Shown here: one piece after another, positions 63,901 to 64,000 of the stretch
Numbering within the stretch: the stretch's first letter is position 1
How the letters are laid out: each line of letters starts with the position of its first letter
Assembly: GCA_902764875.1 (NCBI GenBank)
Contig: CACWXP010000002.1
Location: 1-64,000 of the forward strand
Reading direction: 5' to 3'
Length of the DNA: 64,000 bases
Origin: an uncultured Eubacteriales bacterium
GTDB taxonomy: Bacteria > Bacillota > Clostridia > Christensenellales > Aristaeellaceae
Made by a program: the position numbers and the translations under genes
The notes under the pieces: model-generated
Database searches by the model: none
Seen by the model: only the letters and a program-made list of their open reading frames with translations
What the model was told of the DNA's origin: nothing

Positions 63901-64000
63901 ATGACAGCTTATCTGGACAACAGCGCAACGACGCGACCGAGTACGGCCGTACGGGAACTGATACGGGAACTGTCGGAAAGCGGATGGTACAATCCATCCG
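63901..64000 (+). CDS. Cysteine desulfurase (NifS/IscS-like), 5' part only
   Basis: Only the first 33 residues are in the window: MTAYLDNSATTRPS..GWYNPS. YLDNSATT is the conserved start of NifS/IscS aminotransferases. The gene runs off the right edge, so the subtype cannot be told. Its start follows the DUF6106-like stop by five bases. Confidence 0.85.
   Translation, partial: MTAYLDNSATTRPSTAVRELIRELSESGWYNPS

Overview
The window looks like a chromosomal segment of a low-to-mid GC Clostridia-type Firmicute. The evidence is the Asp23/AmaP/DUF2273 envelope-stress cassette, the L10-type ribosomal leader, AGGAGG ribosome binding sites, sigma-A promoters with 17-base spacers, and the folD-xseA-xseB-ispA order. 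The secreted GH43, GH5 and GH10 enzymes suggest a plant-fibre degrader of the rumen or gut (for example a Christensenellales-like lineage). That placement is an inference; no taxonomic marker was compared. No prophage, insertion sequence, tRNA or CRISPR array was seen.

Layout. 1-160: end of an rRNA operon (5S plus terminator). 232-5388 (minus): a tight seven-gene run of a hypothetical protein, an orphan metal-binding ABC lipoprotein-like protein, an FHA protein, a divergent SEDS (FtsW/RodA-like) protein, a small Pro/Ser-rich protein, a CHAP-type hydrolase and a YhhN membrane protein. 5389-5808: a probable replication-origin region with three DnaA boxes. 5809-10719: dnaA, pheS, pheT; dnaN is not next to dnaA. 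10773-30355: a plant-polysaccharide locus with GH43, a nine-gene transport operon, GH5, GH10 and an MFS carrier. 30443-34124: flavodiiron protein, CPA2 antiporter, DAHP synthase. 34182-44556 (minus): one arginine/carbamoyl-phosphate operon argG-argC-GNAT-argJ-argB-argD-carA-carB. 44865-49720: rnz, uvrB, a 53-residue membrane protein, a four-TM protein, a phosphoesterase and a 54-residue protein, chained by overlaps. 49754-51670 (minus): a CHAP/peptidoglycan-binding protein and rplJ-rplL with the L10 leader. 52044-64000: a secreted SH3/peptidoglycan-binding protein, hisS-aspS, asp23-amaP-DUF2273-nusB-Kae1-like-folD-xseA-xseB-ispA, a membrane protein and the start of a cysteine desulfurase.

The most unusual part is 12437-26413. 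One strong promoter precedes two complete carbohydrate-ABC permease pairs and two substrate-binding proteins. Between them lie three membrane or secreted proteins of unclear role: an NHL/coiled-coil/TPR protein, a Yip1 protein and a DUF5696-type protein. The first binding protein is a 960-residue, TM-anchored fusion with two carbohydrate-binding-like modules. No ATPase is encoded, so the transporters must borrow one. Flanking xylanase, cellulase and GH43 genes suggest that oligosaccharides from xylan or beta-glucan are the cargo. The same arrangement (DUF5696, YIP1, SBP, permeases) is, as far as I recall, annotated in other Firmicutes but without an assigned function.

Many start codons were moved from the longest reading frame to a downstream ATG or GTG because only that one has a properly spaced Shine-Dalgarno sequence. 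These choices are stated in the entries.
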